From Fictibacillus macauensis ZFHKF-1 (GTDB lineage Bacteria > Bacillota > Bacilli > Bacillales > Fictibacillaceae): 64,000 bases of DNA. The stretch spans positions 1 to 64,000 of the forward strand of contig NZ_AKKV01000024.1 in NCBI RefSeq assembly GCF_000269865.1, given 5' to 3'. Both the position numbers and the translations under genes were made by a program. The notes under the pieces are model-generated. The model was not told the DNA's origin, made no database searches, and worked only from the letters and a program-made list of their open reading frames with translations. This document shows, piece after piece, positions 54,995 to 63,751 of the stretch. Numbering within the stretch: the first letter of the stretch is position 1; every line of letters starts with the position of its first letter.

Positions 54995-55549
54995 ATGACA
55001 ACCTATGACAAGATTGTGGTGCTCTCTGATTATAAAAAGAAAAAAAAGGACCATCAGAGACCGTCCCGTTTACTTCTTCGTATTACGCTCGCCTTCTTTG
55101 CGCTCAGTGTCTTTCTCTTTTTATTGTTTATGTTAGATGACTATCAGAAAACGCATAACCTGTCTTCTAAACCAGGTGAAGCCTTTCAACTACTGAGTAA
55201 GAGCGATGAAATGACCCCCCATTTAAAAGACAAGCTCCAGTCTTTTTCTTCTTCCATTCATGAGCTTGAATATTTCGCTGTAATCCCTGCTACTAAGCAG
55301 GGATTACAGCAGTCACCCGTCTTCACATACCATCGCGATTCAAAAGAGCGTCTTGCGCCTGTCACCCTACACAATAAACAATGGACCATAACCTATCAAT
55401 TATCAAAAAAACAACAACCAATTCTTTGGGAAAGCTTTCTCTATCTTTTTCTTCTGACCTCACTTCTCTTGTTCCTCTTCTGGCTGACCCTACTCTTTAA
55501 ACGACCCAATTCAATTATATTCTCACAACAAATCTCTCATATAAAATGA
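54995..55549 (+). CDS. hypothetical two-helix membrane protein
   Basis: A 184-residue protein with hydrophobic segments near residues 27-47 and 145-168, and an outer region between them of about 95 residues. The N-terminus is basic (DYKKKKKDHQRPSR), so it should face the cytoplasm. No family recognised. The ATG follows GGAGGGATC by 6 bases. A terminator shared with ytvA follows. Confidence 0.65.
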   Translation: MTTYDKIVVLSDYKKKKKDHQRPSRLLLRITLAFFALSVFLFLLFMLDDYQKTHNLSSKPGEAFQLLSKSDEMTPHLKDKLQSFSSSIHELEYFAVIPATKQGLQQSPVFTYHRDSKERLAPVTLHNKQWTITYQLSKKQQPILWESFLYLFLLTSLLLFLFWLTLLFKRPNSIIFSQQISHIK

Positions 55550-55574
55550 TCTCTCTCAATATAATTGTCCAAAA

Positions 55575-55618
55575 AAAAGGACTTCACTCATGTTGACGAT
55601 GAGCAAGTCCATTTTTAT
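55575..55618. terminator. bidirectional terminator
   Basis: GGACTT at 55580 and AAGTCC near 55605 pair, extended by CTCAT/ATGAG, with A and T runs on the two sides. Confidence 0.75.
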
Positions 55619-55622
55619 TGGT

Positions 55623-56414
55623 TTAGCCTTCAAATTTAGTTAGCGCTTTAACCGCTTCTTGAACAGTTAAAAATGTAGTTAATTGCTGTAGCTCACCGTT
55701 ATTACCTGCTTTCATAGCCATCGTTGGTGAAATACCGGTAACAATTAGTTCGGTGCCTAATAGCTTTAACAGATGATACAATTGATCAATTAAGGTTGCT
55801 GTATTGCCGTTAAAAGTACTCAACCCTGACAAATCAAGAATCAAATATTCAGCGTTATTCATATTCATTGATGATAGAACGGTAGTTGAAATTTTCTCAA
55901 AGCGCTCTTCACTTAAATGCCCGATTAAAGGTAGGACGTGAATATGATCACTCAAAGGGACTAAGGGCGTTGACAAGCGATCGATCTCTTGCAAAGTAGC
56001 TTCTAACTTTAGTTGATATTCTCTCTGATTCGTTATATCTTTTTGGACGCCAATAAAATAATAGCGATTTTCTTCCTCCATAAAAAAAGGATCGATCGTC
56101 AGTTCATTCCAAAAAAAAGTACCATTTTTTTTATAATTTTTAATGGTTACAGAGATCCGTTCTTTCTTTAACAGTTTTTCTCGAATGGTAGCGACAATAG
56201 ATCGATCGGTATCAATGCCTTGTAGAAAACGACAATTCAAACCAAGTACCTCGTCTTCTGAATACCCTGTCATCGTTAAAAAACCCTCATTTACATATAC
56301 AATAGGGTTATCTTCTAAGGATGCATCGGTAATAGCAATACCTACTCTTGAATAATCCATTGCCCGTTCTAACAAAATAAGTTTATCTTGAAATACTTTA
56401 GAAAGTGATTTCAT
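55623..56414 (-). CDS. ytvA: blue-light photoreceptor YtvA (LOV-STAS)
   Basis: A 263-residue LOV-STAS protein. The LOV domain (residues about 18-125) has the flavin motif LNCRFLQG with Cys61, the residue that forms a cysteinyl adduct with FMN in blue light, and NYKKNGTFFWNELTIDP. The STAS domain follows (PLVPLSDHIHVLPLIGHLSE, residues about 150-170). It matches Bacillus YtvA in length and order. YtvA joins the stressosome and activates the general stress response. The ATG at 56414 gives the family length; an ATG ten codons upstream is in frame but sits before AAGGGAG. Confidence 0.95.
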   Translation of the reverse strand: MKSLSKVFQDKLILLERAMDYSRVGIAITDASLEDNPIVYVNEGFLTMTGYSEDEVLGLNCRFLQGIDTDRSIVATIREKLLKKERISVTIKNYKKNGTFFWNELTIDPFFMEEENRYYFIGVQKDITNQREYQLKLEATLQEIDRLSTPLVPLSDHIHVLPLIGHLSEERFEKISTTVLSSMNMNNAEYLILDLSGLSTFNGNTATLIDQLYHLLKLLGTELIVTGISPTMAMKAGNNGELQQLTTFLTVQEAVKALTKFEG

Positions 56415-56630
56415 TCCATCTAACTCCCTTCTGGAGAGAATCATCCGCTAGGTATCTTTAGTATAGCATTTCTCCTAACGCTTTCCTAACGCTCTTCCTT
56501 ATTTCGCCATCTATCGCTTATTATTTCCCGGAAAATGGTGAATCATAACATTTTTTGACTGGCATCACGTACTTGTCCTATAAAAAAAGAAAGACCAGTC
56601 ATGTACTGAGCTGATCAATCCTTATATCAC

Positions 56631-56864
56631 TCATCCTCCTAGAGGACGAAACCGAACAACTTCACAAAAGGGATAAGCATACGAGCGATGGTTATACCCT
56701 ACATGAGGAGAAATGTACATCGTTTCACTATCAAACTCACGAAGCATTCCTTGATGGATTTGGCCACCTTGTAATTCAATTTCCACACGTTGTCCTTTAA
56801 AATACTGACATAATTTATAATAATGAAAAGGGACGTGTGTTTGTTTTTTCACGGAGTCTCTCAT
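56631..56864 (-). CDS. small protein with possible Sm-like barrel (77 aa)
   Basis: A 77-residue soluble protein. GQRVEIELQGGQIHQGMLREFDSETMYI (residues 25-52) has the strand-turn-strand pattern and Gly placement of an Sm/LSm or SH3-like barrel. It is unlike Hfq in the rest of the sequence. Function unknown; RNA or protein binding is a guess. The ATG follows AAAGGAGG by 5 bases. It is alone, with about 185 bases of empty sequence before ytvA. Confidence 0.65.
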   Translation of the reverse strand: MRDSVKKQTHVPFHYYKLCQYFKGQRVEIELQGGQIHQGMLREFDSETMYISPHVGYNHRSYAYPFCEVVRFRPLGG

Positions 56865-56988
56865 TGTAAACCTCCTTTATCCTTTTCATCGTATTCTGTG
56901 TTCAGCAGGATTGTCTCATTAAACACCTATTAGACATGAAAATGGACGACTTCATTACGAAGTCGCCACCTTTTCACTATTACTTTTC

Positions 56989-57642
56989 CTATTTTTCAAG
57001 CACTTCAATGACTTTTAGTGCAGTGCTTTTACTTGATTGTGGATTTTGTCCTGTAACTAATCGGCCATCAATAACAGAGACGTCAGACCAATTATCCCCT
57101 TTAACGATATTTGCACCGAGTTCACGTAAGCGTGTTTCTAATAGGAACGGTACTTCCTTTTCTAAGCCCGTTTCTAGTTCTTCTGCATCTGTAAAGGCTG
57201 CTACTTTCTTTCCTTTAACGATTGGTGTTCCGTCCTCGTATGTGGCTGTCACAAGACCCGCAGGTCCATGACACACAGCGCTAACTACTTTATCGTCTTG
57301 AGCCATTTGGGAAACGACTACTTGTAAGTTACGACTATTTGGGAAGTCAAACACTGTTCCGTGACCACCCGGTAAGAAAATAGCATCAAATCCATGTGCA
57401 TCCTCTCTTGTTAAAGCGGCTGTATTCTTCAGCAATTCTTTTTCTTGATCAAACTGTCCGTGGTCATCTGCAAGACTGTTCTCATCAAGTGGCACCTCTC
57501 CGCCCTCGATACTTACTACTTTGACTTCATATCCTTGTTTTTTAAACTCTTGATAAGGAACGGCAAATTCTTCTAACCATAAGCCTGTTTTTCCTTCACC
57601 AATTTTTGCATGATTCGTAACAACCATAAGTATTTTTTTCAT
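56989..57642 (-). CDS. DJ-1/PfpI family protein (glutamine amidotransferase-like, Hsp31-type)
   Basis: A 217-residue class I GAT-like protein. The nucleophile elbow is SAVCHGPAGLV (residues about 121-131), with Cys and the following His of the family. TGLWLEEFAVPYQEFKKQGYEV near residue 20 is the Hsp31/YraA-like opening and gives a candidate Glu. Such proteins act as glyoxalase III, chaperones or proteases. It lacks a glutaminase partner. Start is ATG after GAGGAGTGG. Confidence 0.9.
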   Translation of the reverse strand: MKKILMVVTNHAKIGEGKTGLWLEEFAVPYQEFKKQGYEVKVVSIEGGEVPLDENSLADDHGQFDQEKELLKNTAALTREDAHGFDAIFLPGGHGTVFDFPNSRNLQVVVSQMAQDDKVVSAVCHGPAGLVTATYEDGTPIVKGKKVAAFTDAEELETGLEKEVPFLLETRLRELGANIVKGDNWSDVSVIDGRLVTGQNPQSSKSTALKVIEVLEK

Positions 57643-57772
57643 TTTAACCACTCCTCTTTAATTACTCCATGTGTACTATTCCTTTCTTTCTTTCGATTAA
57701 AACGTAAAATGTCCAAGCAGTTTTTTCCATCGGGACATACGATGCAATACGTCAATCATTTAAGGTGTTTAC

Positions 57773-58216
57773 ATGAACTTATATTTTGGAAACGCTAAAA
57801 CAATTGCTAAATCAGGCAGTGCACTTTATCCAAAGCTGCAAGTGACAAAAGATGCAGAGTTAAATAGGCCAAGCGACTGGTTGCCAGCACATGTTGAAGT
57901 ACCTCTTCTCACGGTCCATTTCACACGATTAGCGCCCGGCAATGTTGCTGAAGGCGAAGGATCCATTGGTTATGAAAGCCGTGGAGATTCACCAACGAAC
58001 CTTACACTTTCCATTCGTAGAGATCCTTCTATAAAGGTGGCTAGCCATACACTTTCAATTGATAACCAACAAAAGAAACTCACTTCCGTTACTGGTTCAG
58101 AGTGGTTAGAAGATGGCGCTGCCCTTGCTGTTTATCGTTTATATGCTTCGACAACTGTTCCAAATACAGTACGATTACTAGGACCTGTTCACTTTACAAT
58201 CATCATCCGTCTTTAA
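57773..58216 (+). CDS. hypothetical protein (147 aa)
   Basis: A soluble, beta-rich protein, MNLYFGNAKTIAKSGSALYP... The text VPLLTVHFTRLAPGNVAEGE then GSIGYESRGDSPTNLTLSIR suggests a single domain without enzymatic motif. I do not recognise it. A modest AAGGTG binding site precedes the ATG. The gene is followed by a shared terminator with DUF2164. Confidence 0.6.
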   Translation: MNLYFGNAKTIAKSGSALYPKLQVTKDAELNRPSDWLPAHVEVPLLTVHFTRLAPGNVAEGEGSIGYESRGDSPTNLTLSIRRDPSIKVASHTLSIDNQQKKLTSVTGSEWLEDGAALAVYRLYASTTVPNTVRLLGPVHFTIIIRL

Positions 58217-58217
58217 T

Positions 58218-58256
58218 AAAAAAAGCCTGAGACAACAAATGCTGCCTTAGGCTTAC
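58218..58256. terminator. bidirectional terminator
   Basis: AAGCCTGAG and its near complement CTTAGGCTT close a loose stem; A and T runs are on both sides. Confidence 0.65.
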
Positions 58257-58262
58257 TTGTAA

Positions 58263-58499
58263 TTATTTTCTTTCTAATGCATACAAATCGTCTTCAATAC
58301 TTTGTAGTCGGTCATTTACCATCCGACGAGCATCCTTTAGTCCTTCGTTATAGTAATAAGGACCGAGTGCTGTACCAACAAAGTCAAGCATCGCCTCGGC
58401 AGCAATTACACCAATTTCCTCACCACGTTCATCATAAAAAAATTGTTGAATACTGCGAATAGCTTCCTGTTTTTCTGCTTGCTTCCAGTTCATTAACAT
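58263..58499 (-). CDS. DUF2164 domain protein
   Basis: A 78-residue helical protein. FYDERGEEIGVIAAEAMLDF (residues about 21-40) then GPYYYNEGLKDARRMVNDRL matches DUF2164. Function unknown. The ATG follows AAAAGGAG by 6 bases, and the gene lies 12 bases downstream of the ABC permease stop, so it is probably the third gene of that operon. Confidence 0.85.
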   Translation of the reverse strand: MLMNWKQAEKQEAIRSIQQFFYDERGEEIGVIAAEAMLDFVGTALGPYYYNEGLKDARRMVNDRLQSIEDDLYALERK

Positions 58500-58511
58500 A
58501 AAAAGCTCCTT

Positions 58512-59744
58512 TTATTGATTTTTTGCCATTTGAATCATGTCTTTTATTTTTATTTTACCACCATATCTCATAACTCCGTTTACATATATACGGCTCGCAA
58601 CAAAATTAATACAAACAATCGTAATGAGAAGAATACCAATTGTAATGCCTGTTTCAATCCAACCTGCTTCGCCTGCTACAATACGTGAAAATGTCGCAAT
58701 GGGCGAAAAGAATGGAATGTAGGAACTAATAACAACGAGCGTACTATTCGGTGCAAATAGAGAGTTCATACCGATGAAAAATGCCCCCATGATTAGCATA
58801 ATAACAGGTAAAACAGCGCTACCTAAATCCTCAATGCGACTAACCATGGAACCAACTGTTGCATACATCATCGCATAAATAATGTACCCTAATGCAAAGT
58901 AGACGACAAAGGAAATAATGATACGTGGTGTCAATGCAGACAAGTCAATGCCCAATCCAAATAAGGACAGTTGATCAGGATTTAACCATCCTACTGCATA
59001 AGCAACGAGCCCTCCTATGAAAATGGTCGCAAATTGTATGCAAGCAACCGTTAAAATGGCGGCAATTTTTCCATACATCATATACAATGGCTTTACTTTA
59101 GGAATCATAATTTCCATAACCCGGGATGATTTTTCGGACGCTACGGCAGTCGCAATCATTTGTCCGTACGATAAAATAAAAAGATACATTAAAAAAACGA
59201 AAGCATATACAATACCAACTGTTTTTTCATGATGATCTTCTTTTACGACCTCATTTTTTACAGCTATTGGTGTGAGGAGGTTGCTGGCGACTTTCTCATT
59301 CACTTTATTTTCTTTCACAATGGTAGCAACGTATTTTTTTTGTAATTGCTGCGTCACGAGACTAACTTCTTCTCCATTTGCACCTGCTCGATTATTAATG
59401 GCTGTAACGATCGGCCGGTTGTTCTGTTCTGAAATAAGTAAGAGACCACTTAAGTCCTCGTTTTTCACCTCATCACGCAGTTTCTTTTCTGCTGACTTTT
59501 CTTTTTCAATTAACTTCGTCGTAGACAATTGTTTATTAATCGATTGTAAATCAAGTGAATAATGAGTGCTCAGATTGATCACACCCACTTCATCTTTACT
59601 TATAGCATCTTGTGACGAAGACCAGTGAGAGAAACCAAAAAAGGCGAGAACTGCTGCAAACATAATCACCATGGAAATTTTTGTTGACTTTGCTTTAATC
59701 GCTTCTTTCACATGAAATTTATAAACCGTTAACAGCTTGTTCAT
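58512..59744 (-). CDS. ABC-2 type exporter permease (NatB-like)
   Basis: A 410-residue permease. One N-terminal helix (ISMVIMFAAVLAFFGFSHWS, residues about 23-42), a large outer domain (residues about 45-175) and five or six C-terminal helices match NatB/YhaP-type ABC-2 permeases. VASEKSSRVMEIMIPKVKP is the coupling segment. In B. subtilis NatB exports sodium with NatA, but the substrate here is not shown. It starts directly after the ATPase gene stop with no gap. Confidence 0.85.
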   Translation of the reverse strand: MNKLLTVYKFHVKEAIKAKSTKISMVIMFAAVLAFFGFSHWSSSQDAISKDEVGVINLSTHYSLDLQSINKQLSTTKLIEKEKSAEKKLRDEVKNEDLSGLLLISEQNNRPIVTAINNRAGANGEEVSLVTQQLQKKYVATIVKENKVNEKVASNLLTPIAVKNEVVKEDHHEKTVGIVYAFVFLMYLFILSYGQMIATAVASEKSSRVMEIMIPKVKPLYMMYGKIAAILTVACIQFATIFIGGLVAYAVGWLNPDQLSLFGLGIDLSALTPRIIISFVVYFALGYIIYAMMYATVGSMVSRIEDLGSAVLPVIMLIMGAFFIGMNSLFAPNSTLVVISSYIPFFSPIATFSRIVAGEAGWIETGITIGILLITIVCINFVASRIYVNGVMRYGGKIKIKDMIQMAKNQ

Positions 59745-60629
59745 TTATTTCACCTTCTCTAAAAAGATTTCATGAAGTGTTGGTTCTAACAGTTTGAAAG
59801 ACCGTACGTGTACTTCAGCTGCCTTCAATTTTTCAAAGATGGCAAATGCTTCTTCATCGTTTTTTACTCGTACGACCAATTCATTTACCTTTTGTTCATA
59901 TGGTAGAGCCGCATTCATAAGAACACGTTCAACAGCTGCTTCATGAGGAATCGATACGTTTCGATAGCCATAATTTTCTTTAATTTCCCGTAATCGGCCT
60001 GCAGATACGACAGCACCATTTTTCAGTAAACATACATTTTCGCAAAATGGTTCGATTTGATCCATACGATGAGAAGATAGGATGACTGTTTTTTTCTGTT
60101 TTACTAGTTCTTCTATAATGGAAGAAAGCAAATTCGCATTAATCGGATCGAGTCCACTGAATGGTTCATCTAAAATAAGCAGCTCTGGATCATGCATTAA
60201 CGTTGCAATAAGTTGGATTTTTTGTTGATTTCCTTTTGATAGATCGCCTGCTTTTTTATTCCTATGCTCGGTAATTTCTAATTTTTCAAGCCAATGGTCA
60301 ATGGCTTGTAAGCTACGTTTCTTACTCATTCCTTCTAATTGTGCAAAATAACTCAATTGATCTACCACTGTACTTTTTTGATATAACCCGCGTTCTTCTG
60401 GAAGATACCCAATAGAGAGATGATCCCGATGAAACGACGCACCTTTCCAGCGAATTTCCCCTTGTTCATGTCGAAGTAACCCAAGGATGATTTTAATCGT
60501 TGTTGTTTTGCCTGCACCGTTGCGTCCGAGCAATCCTAATACTTCACCTTCAGCTAACGTAAACGATACGTTGCTTACAGCTTTTGTTGAGCCGAATGAC
60601 TTATGAATATGTTGTAGTTCTAATGTCAA
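59745..60629 (-). CDS. ABC exporter ATP-binding protein (NatA-like)
   Basis: A 294-residue ATPase. Walker A is GRNGAGKTT (residues about 34-42), the signature is LSKGNQQKIQ (residues about 134-143), and Walker B is LLILDEPFSGLD. The extra C-terminal region of about 90 residues is typical of NatA/DrrA exporters. The probable start is TTG at 60629, 6 bases after GGGGGAG; a GTG six codons upstream lacks a binding site. It is the first gene of the exporter operon. Confidence 0.9.
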   Translation of the reverse strand: MTLELQHIHKSFGSTKAVSNVSFTLAEGEVLGLLGRNGAGKTTTIKIILGLLRHEQGEIRWKGASFHRDHLSIGYLPEERGLYQKSTVVDQLSYFAQLEGMSKKRSLQAIDHWLEKLEITEHRNKKAGDLSKGNQQKIQLIATLMHDPELLILDEPFSGLDPINANLLSSIIEELVKQKKTVILSSHRMDQIEPFCENVCLLKNGAVVSAGRLREIKENYGYRNVSIPHEAAVERVLMNAALPYEQKVNELVVRVKNDEEAFAIFEKLKAAEVHVRSFKLLEPTLHEIFLEKVK

Positions 60630-60729
60630 AAGTTTCTCCCCCTTCACTTACTATAAATCCTAATTTTCTCACAAATAATAATAAATGGGAACACCTTTTC
60701 ATTTTCACATACTTACTACACATTCACAC

Positions 60730-60758
60730 AAAATAGACTTCTCGCGTGAGAAGTCTAT
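60730..60758 (-). terminator. terminator of the PLD-helicase gene
   Basis: ATAGACTTCTC (60733-60743) and GAGAAGTCTAT (60748-60758) are perfect complements, with TTTTGTG on the - strand. It overlaps the stop codon. Confidence 0.7.
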
Positions 60759-63565
60759 ACAGGAAGAATAAATTCATTATAAAGACTAGTAGGTACTTCA
60801 TACTCTAGCTCTAATGTAACGGTAATCGGTTTTTCACCTTCATATGCAATTGTATTTCCTTTACCAATATAAATAAATGGCTCTGTTTTACCATCAAGCT
60901 TGCTATATTTACGAATAAACAAATGAAGATGAACGCCCCTTGCCTCATTGTGAATAATGTTCTGTCCACGTTCAGATTGCTGCGTTGTATTATTAACAGA
61001 TTGCCATTGAAAGTGACGCTCATCAAGAAATGTATCTTTGTATTGTAGACTTTCCTTCACGTGTTCTTCTTTATGAAGATCAATATAAAGAAAATATTCT
61101 TTACCATTGGTCAATAAACCGGATCCCCGAAAGGAACTATGCGTTTTTCGATAATTCGATAATAAAGCAGCATCTGCCATTTGATATTGCTCATAGCGCT
61201 TTAAATGAGGAATGCCATAGGGTTTTTCCTTAAATATTTTTTCATAGCGAAACATACCATATTGGATAATATCTTCTATATAAGTAGAGTAAATCGGATT
61301 TTCTACTAGTTCCTTAAAGAGGGGCGTTTTACGAAGCACTCCACTTTGTAGACTAAACAGCTTCGGCTTTACTTTCTTTTGCCCACTATCATAATAATTT
61401 TGATTCAGACATTCCATAGCATGTACGATCGTATCATGGTCGCTATGCTTCACGTACTTTTCTATTTCCTGCTGCGCTACTTGCAATGAAATTTGCTCAT
61501 GAGAAAGTAAATAGTGAGCGATAACAAACTCATGGATGCGCTTAATGGGTAGCATACTCGATAATTCCTTCAGCGCACCTTCCAAGCGCACATCACTTAA
61601 ATAGCGCTTTAATTGTTCTTCCTTCTCAACTTTTGCTACAAAGTGAAGATACGACTTTTCTCTAGATACAAAAGAAAGCGGATCAGGAGCACCATCATAC
61701 TTTAAATAATCAACGAGATAATAAGGAGTATGTCCACCATTTAACTTCTTAAATTCGGTGTATGCCTCTCGCAAATATTTCATTGAATGAAAGTTCTCAG
61801 CGTCTATTTGTTCCAGTATCCGTTCTTGCGCAATGCGATCCATAACAATATGCGTACATCCTGGAACATTTGCAAATTTTGTTACAATCGCTACTTTTAA
61901 ACTTTTTTTATCATAATAACGATTACCGTTCAGTGCCATTGCCACAAGGAATGCCTTATTATGATTTCCGATAAAATCTAGTACCGTTAAAAAGGTTTTC
62001 GTTTCATGACGTCTTAATCCGCGACCTAACTGCTGAATAAAAACAACCGGAGAATTTGTTGGTCGCAACATAAGAACAAGATTAACAGATGGAATATCCA
62101 CGCCCTCATTAAAAATATCCACTGTGAAAATAAATTGTAGAGGATCCTCCTCATTTTCTAAACGCACGATTGCTTCATTACGCTCTTTCACAGAATGCCC
62201 TCCTGATAAACAAAGACTAGGAAGACCTCGAGCGTTAAATTGCTCCGCCATATAGAGGGCATGCTCAATACTTGCGCAAAAACCTAAACATTTACGCTTG
62301 TCTCCATCATGTCCATAAAACCTCATTTTTTCGATGATAAAATCTACTCGTTCATTCACCTTTAATCGCTTTGTAATTTCAGCAATATTATCTATCTCTA
62401 TAGTACTTAAATCAATAGTATCTACATCCGTAATGCCAAAGTAATGAAAGGGAATGATTAAGTCTTCTGCTAACGCATCATGTAAACGCACTTCTAACGC
62501 TATATTATGATCAAACACTTCAAAAACATTTCCATGATCACATCGCTCTGGTGTGGCTGTCATCCCCAGCATAAAAGCCGGCGTGAAATAATCTAATACT
62601 TTTTGATAAGACGGGCTCGTAGCATGGTGCGCCTCATCAAGAACAATATAATCAAAGTGGTCTGGTTGAAAATGATGCATCCATTGCGATAGCGTTTGCA
62701 CAGTCGCAAATATATAATCAGCCTCCACCTCTTTACTCGTACCCGTTAATAGCCCAAACGTATAGTGTGTATTCGGTAACAATTTTTGAAATGTTTCTTT
62801 TGCTTTCCGAACGATTTCCTCTCGATGTACGACGAAAAGCAGTCGCCGTGGTCGATCGTTTTTTACATGAAAGGCGGCCATGTACGTTTTACCCGTTCCA
62901 GTCGCAGCAATAACTAACGCTCTCTTTGCCCCATAATTTCGCAAGCGCGTTAAATTTTCAATTGCTTCTCTTTGCATACGATTTGGAAGAATATACTCGT
63001 TATTTTCATAAATGGCGTAAACGGCTGGTCGATCCCTTTTTAGTGACTTTAGAAAATCTTCATAATGACGAATGAAGGCAGTAGTAGCAGTTGTGGCATG
63101 AGCCCATAAATTTTGGTATTCGTACATTACTTTGCGAACAAATTGAGCTTCTTCCTTAGCAATTACCTGAACATTCCATTCCACATTACTTTTTAATGCG
63201 CTTTGCGTAATATTTGAAGAACCGATAATAATCTTAAAATAATCATCGTATTCGAAAATATATGCCTTCGTATGAAAACCCATTTCCTTATCTGTAATAA
63301 ATACTTTTAATTCTATATTTCTAAAAGCAGCTAATCGTTCTAAAGCTTTTGCATCGGTAAAATTCAAATAGGTAGAGGTAATTATTTTACCTTTTACTCC
63401 CCGTTCCTCTGCTGCTTTTAATGAATCTAGCAAAAGCTGAATACCGCTAAAGTTCACAAACGCTACACTAAAATAAAACGAAACACATTCATTCAATGAT
63501 TTATCGAGTTCAGCAAGTAAGTTTTCTTTATCAGAGTTTACAATTAAGTTTTTTTCAGCAATCAT
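60755..63565 (-). CDS. PLD-helicase-DUF3427 protein, SauUSI-like type IV restriction enzyme candidate
   Basis: A 936-residue three-part protein. Residues about 20-160 are a phospholipase D-type nuclease domain with GFHTKAYIF and GSSN (His98, Lys100, residues 115-118). Residues about 195-560 are a superfamily 2 helicase: Walker A ATGTGKTYMA (221-230), DEAH (310-313), TATPE (336-340) and QQLGRGLRR. The rest is DUF3427-like. This is the domain order, and about the length, of SauUSI, which cuts DNA with modified cytosine (from memory). Target here unproved. No methylase or partner lies beside it. The ATG at 63565 follows TTGGAG; an upstream in-frame ATG is possible. Confidence 0.85.
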   Translation of the reverse strand: MIAEKNLIVNSDKENLLAELDKSLNECVSFYFSVAFVNFSGIQLLLDSLKAAEERGVKGKIITSTYLNFTDAKALERLAAFRNIELKVFITDKEMGFHTKAYIFEYDDYFKIIIGSSNITQSALKSNVEWNVQVIAKEEAQFVRKVMYEYQNLWAHATTATTAFIRHYEDFLKSLKRDRPAVYAIYENNEYILPNRMQREAIENLTRLRNYGAKRALVIAATGTGKTYMAAFHVKNDRPRRLLFVVHREEIVRKAKETFQKLLPNTHYTFGLLTGTSKEVEADYIFATVQTLSQWMHHFQPDHFDYIVLDEAHHATSPSYQKVLDYFTPAFMLGMTATPERCDHGNVFEVFDHNIALEVRLHDALAEDLIIPFHYFGITDVDTIDLSTIEIDNIAEITKRLKVNERVDFIIEKMRFYGHDGDKRKCLGFCASIEHALYMAEQFNARGLPSLCLSGGHSVKERNEAIVRLENEEDPLQFIFTVDIFNEGVDIPSVNLVLMLRPTNSPVVFIQQLGRGLRRHETKTFLTVLDFIGNHNKAFLVAMALNGNRYYDKKSLKVAIVTKFANVPGCTHIVMDRIAQERILEQIDAENFHSMKYLREAYTEFKKLNGGHTPYYLVDYLKYDGAPDPLSFVSREKSYLHFVAKVEKEEQLKRYLSDVRLEGALKELSSMLPIKRIHEFVIAHYLLSHEQISLQVAQQEIEKYVKHSDHDTIVHAMECLNQNYYDSGQKKVKPKLFSLQSGVLRKTPLFKELVENPIYSTYIEDIIQYGMFRYEKIFKEKPYGIPHLKRYEQYQMADAALLSNYRKTHSSFRGSGLLTNGKEYFLYIDLHKEEHVKESLQYKDTFLDERHFQWQSVNNTTQQSERGQNIIHNEARGVHLHLFIRKYSKLDGKTEPFIYIGKGNTIAYEGEKPITVTLELEYEVPTSLYNEFILPV

Positions 63566-63712
63566 CACGCGCTCCAACCTTCCGTTTCTTGTGCTGCATA
63601 ACAGACGTATGATCATTATAACATCACGTTAACCATTTAAAGGGTAGATCACCAGAAATAAGCAGTTAAGTAAGTCTCCACGCCACTTCTCTAGCACGTT
63701 TACTAAAAACGG

Positions 63713-63745
63713 AAAAAAAGCGAGGAAGATCTTCCATCGCTTTTT
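63713..63745. terminator. bidirectional terminator near aceA end
   Basis: GGAAGATCTTCC core inside AGCGA and TCGCT, with A and T runs on the two sides. Confidence 0.75.
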
Positions 63746-63751
63746 CTACTA

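Noticed and set aside
60755-63565. Complete restriction-modification system
   Set aside because: Only the PLD-helicase protein is present in the window, with no methylase or specificity subunit.
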